Assembly: GCA_029562045.1 (NCBI GenBank)
Contig: JAKQWJ010000137.1
Location: forward strand, 1 to 15,246
Direction of reading: 5' to 3'
Origin: Spirochaetota bacterium
GTDB taxonomy: Bacteria; Spirochaetota; Spirochaetia; DTKZ01
DNA: 15,246 bases
Position numbers and translations under genes: made by a program
Part shown: piece after piece, positions 13,656-15,246 of the stretch
Layout of the letters: the number at the start of each line of letters is the position of its first letter
How positions within the stretch are numbered: position 1 is the first letter of the stretch
The notes under the pieces: generated by a model
Database searches by the model: none
The model's input: the letters and a program-made list of their open reading frames with translations, nothing else
Told to the model about the DNA's origin: nothing

Positions 13656-15128
13656 TCAGGAGCCGGCAGAGGGCGGCGGAGGGACGCGGATCCCCCCCCG
13701 GGCCTCCAGGGCCCGCCAGCCGATTTCCCGGTACCGCTTCGCCGCGGCGGCGGGATCGGCGTCGCCGTAGATCCCCCGGCCGACGATGACTCCGTCGGCG
13801 CCGCCCCGGACCGCCTCGTCCAGGCCCATGTAGCGCTGACCCAGCCCGTCCTTCCCCGCCTGGAGCTGGACCCCCGGCATCAGGAGGAGCTGCCCCGGCG
13901 GGAGCTTTTCCCTGAACCGGGCCAGGTCCTCCCGGTTATCGCCGTGGCCGATGTAGCCCGCCACCCACCGGGGGTGGGCCCGCCCCGCTTCCACGACCCG
14001 GCGGGTATAAGACTCGGTGATGTAGTTGCCCTCTGTCGACATCCGGGCCAGCAGGAAGGCGCTTCCGGCGGGGCGTCCGGTCCCGGTTTCGCGACGAGGC
14101 CCGGTTTCGGGACGGATTCCGGGAGCCGGACCGGCTTTTTCGTCCTCACCGAAGAGCCCCTGCAGCACCCCGTTTCCGGAAATCATGTGCACCGTCACCG
14201 CGTCGGCCCAGCGGGCGATGCGGTAGATGCCCCCGCGGTACTGGAGTCGGACGGTGTTGCCGATATCGGCGAACTTGCGGTCCGCCAGGATGTGAAAGTC
14301 CCCCTCCCGGGCCAGGGAGGACAGGCGCTCCGGGAATGAGGGATCGAAGTCGTCCAGGATGTCCACATGGACCTTCACCACGGCGATTTCCGGGGCGGCG
14401 GATTCCAGGAGGCGGAAGAAATCCCCGCAGTTCGTGGCGTCCAGACTCAGGACCAGGTTGGTTTTTTTCCGCGCCATCAGGGCGGCGAGCTTCGCGGCGT
14501 AGGGGTTGTGCACCGGGGAGTCCCCCTGGGAGTCCCCCAGCTGCCGGGTGAAGAGCCGGGCCTGCTCCGCCTGGTCCGGGGCGATGCGACCCTCCCGGGT
14601 CAGGATGTCCAGGATCTCCTCCAGGCTCACCAGGCTGTGCAGCCGGTAGCCCCGGGCGGCCAGGTCCTCGGCGGCCCGGAGGCTCCGGTCGATGAAGACG
14701 ACGAAATCGCAGACCCTCAGGCCCGCCGCTTCGAAGGCCCGGGTGGTTTCGATCTTGCTTTCCCCGGTGGTGACCAGGTCGTCGATGACCAGGCACCGGT
14801 CGCCGGGCTTGAAGCTCCCCACGATCTCGCCTCCCAGTCCGTAGGCCTTCTCCTCCTTGCGGCGGTAGATCAAGGGCTTTCCCAGCCTCTCCGCCACCAC
14901 CGCCGCGTAGGGCAGGGCCGTGTAGGGGATCCCCGTCACCACATCGAAGTCCAGGCCCCGGATTTTTTCCAGAAGCAGGTCCGTCATGTTTCGGAAAAGG
15001 TCGGGCTTGGAGACGGTGTCCCGGAGGTCGATGTAAAAGGGCGAAACCTTGCCGCTTTTCAGGACGAAGGTCCCGAAGCGGACAAGTTTTTCCTTTTCCA
15101 GATTCAGCGCCAGGTCTCGGGTGGTCAT
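13656..15128 (-). CDS. pyrEF: Fused orotate phosphoribosyltransferase / OMP decarboxylase (bifunctional UMP synthase)
   Basis: This gene encodes 490 residues; AAGGAG lies five bases before the ATG at 15128. Residues 1-200 are orotate phosphoribosyltransferase, with FGTFVLKSGKVSPFYIDLR, GIPYTALPYA and the PRPP loop CLVIDDLVTTGES (112-124). Residues 205-480 are OMP decarboxylase: LVLSLDAT with Asp230, VVKVHVDILDDFD with Lys252, the catalytic DRKFADIGNT (Asp283, Lys285, Asp288), PGVQ at 418-421 and the phosphate-binding GRGI (Arg451). Together they turn orotate plus PRPP into UMP, the last two steps of de novo pyrimidine synthesis. Both halves read like eukaryotic UMP synthase, in the same order. 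About 25 residues (329-353) of Gly/Pro/Arg/Glu-rich text interrupt the decarboxylase before its AFLLARMST strand. The C-terminus (RVPPPPSAGS) is also extended. Both active sites look intact. Confidence 0.96.
   Translation of the reverse strand: MTTRDLALNLEKEKLVRFGTFVLKSGKVSPFYIDLRDTVSKPDLFRNMTDLLLEKIRGLDFDVVTGIPYTALPYAAVVAERLGKPLIYRRKEEKAYGLGGEIVGSFKPGDRCLVIDDLVTTGESKIETTRAFEAAGLRVCDFVVFIDRSLRAAEDLAARGYRLHSLVSLEEILDILTREGRIAPDQAEQARLFTRQLGDSQGDSPVHNPYAAKLAALMARKKTNLVLSLDATNCGDFFRLLESAAPEIAVVKVHVDILDDFDPSFPERLSSLAREGDFHILADRKFADIGNTVRLQYRGGIYRIARWADAVTVHMISGNGVLQGLFGEDEKAGPAPGIRPETGPRRETGTGRPAGSAFLLARMSTEGNYITESYTRRVVEAGRAHPRWVAGYIGHGDNREDLARFREKLPPGQLLLMPGVQLQAGKDGLGQRYMGLDEAVRGGADGVIVGRGIYGDADPAAAAKRYREIGWRALEARGGIRVPPPPSAGS
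14082..14117. repeat. Imperfect 18-base tandem duplication inside pyrEF
   Basis: Two adjacent 18-base units, 14082-14099 and 14100-14117, share 14 positions, including the run CCCGGTTTCG and then GACG. In the pyrEF frame they encode the related hexads of the stretch RPETGPRRETG, in the insert between two conserved parts of the decarboxylase domain. The unit is a multiple of three, so the frame is kept. Confidence 0.75.
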
Positions 15129-15169
15129 ACAGGCTCCTTGCCACGGCCGGGGGAATGGGATTTTCCGTC

Positions 15170-15199
15170 TTTATAATGATTCCCCCCGGGGCCCGTCAA
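15170..15199 (-). promoter_or_regulatory. Sigma-70-type promoter of pyrEF
   Basis: Read leftward, TTGACG (15199-15194) and TATAAA (15175-15170) lie 18 bases apart, each matching consensus at five of six positions; the spacer is strongly GC-rich. Transcription would start near 15163, about 35 bases before the ATG at 15128. I see no attenuator hairpin in that leader. Upstream of the promoter to the window end (15200-15246) no gene is visible. Confidence 0.72.
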
Positions 15200-15246
15200 G
15201 GGACGAAAACGGTTTTTTCCGGGAAAGCCGGTCCCCCCGCTTTCCT

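Overview
The window is GC-rich bacterial DNA with dense coding, short intergenic gaps and strong AGGAGG-type ribosome binding sites. A spirochaete (Spirochaetota) source is my best guess, from three cues: the valyl-tRNA synthetase text (HMGH followed by GLNNSLQDIVIRYHRM), the AGGKEEG stretch after the signal peptide of the TctC-like binding protein, and the mix of TRAP, tripartite-tricarboxylate and MacAB-type transporters. Synergistota would be the main alternative. This rests on remembered family patterns, not on a search.

Layout. Positions 2-577 (+) hold the 3' end of a TRAP transporter large permease (DctM). A strong bidirectional terminator at 697-735 separates it from a complete leftward transcription unit at 6038-851. 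That unit is TolC-like outer-membrane protein, membrane-fusion protein, MacB-type ATPase, MacB-type permease, then a small secreted protein of unknown function. All joints are stop/start overlaps or very short gaps, and a near-perfect sigma-54 (-24/-12) promoter lies just ahead of the first gene. Upstream of it is a leftward metallo-beta-lactamase-fold gene (COG1237 type). Diverging from that gene, rightward, are a small TIGR04076-family protein (7195-7521) and valS (7724-10369), each with a plausible sigma-70 promoter.

The right third is all leftward. It runs pyrEF (15128-13656), a fused orotate phosphoribosyltransferase/OMP decarboxylase whose sequence resembles eukaryotic UMP synthase; an orphan tripartite-tricarboxylate substrate-binding protein (13543-12578) with its own promoter and terminator; and a tight pair of a uroporphyrinogen-decarboxylase-like protein and an AEC-family transporter (12525-10403), which converges on valS.

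How the genes fit together. The TolC/MFP/ABC genes should form a complete tripartite efflux machine spanning both membranes, and the fifth gene is probably an envelope accessory. The UroD-like/AEC pair and the binding protein suggest uptake or export plus metabolism of an unidentified small organic compound. valS and pyrEF are housekeeping genes. I see no prophage, insertion sequence, CRISPR array, tRNA or rRNA. The most notable points are the sigma-54 promoter on an efflux operon, the eukaryote-like fused UMP synthase with a repeat-derived insert, and the uncharacterised fifth efflux-operon gene.
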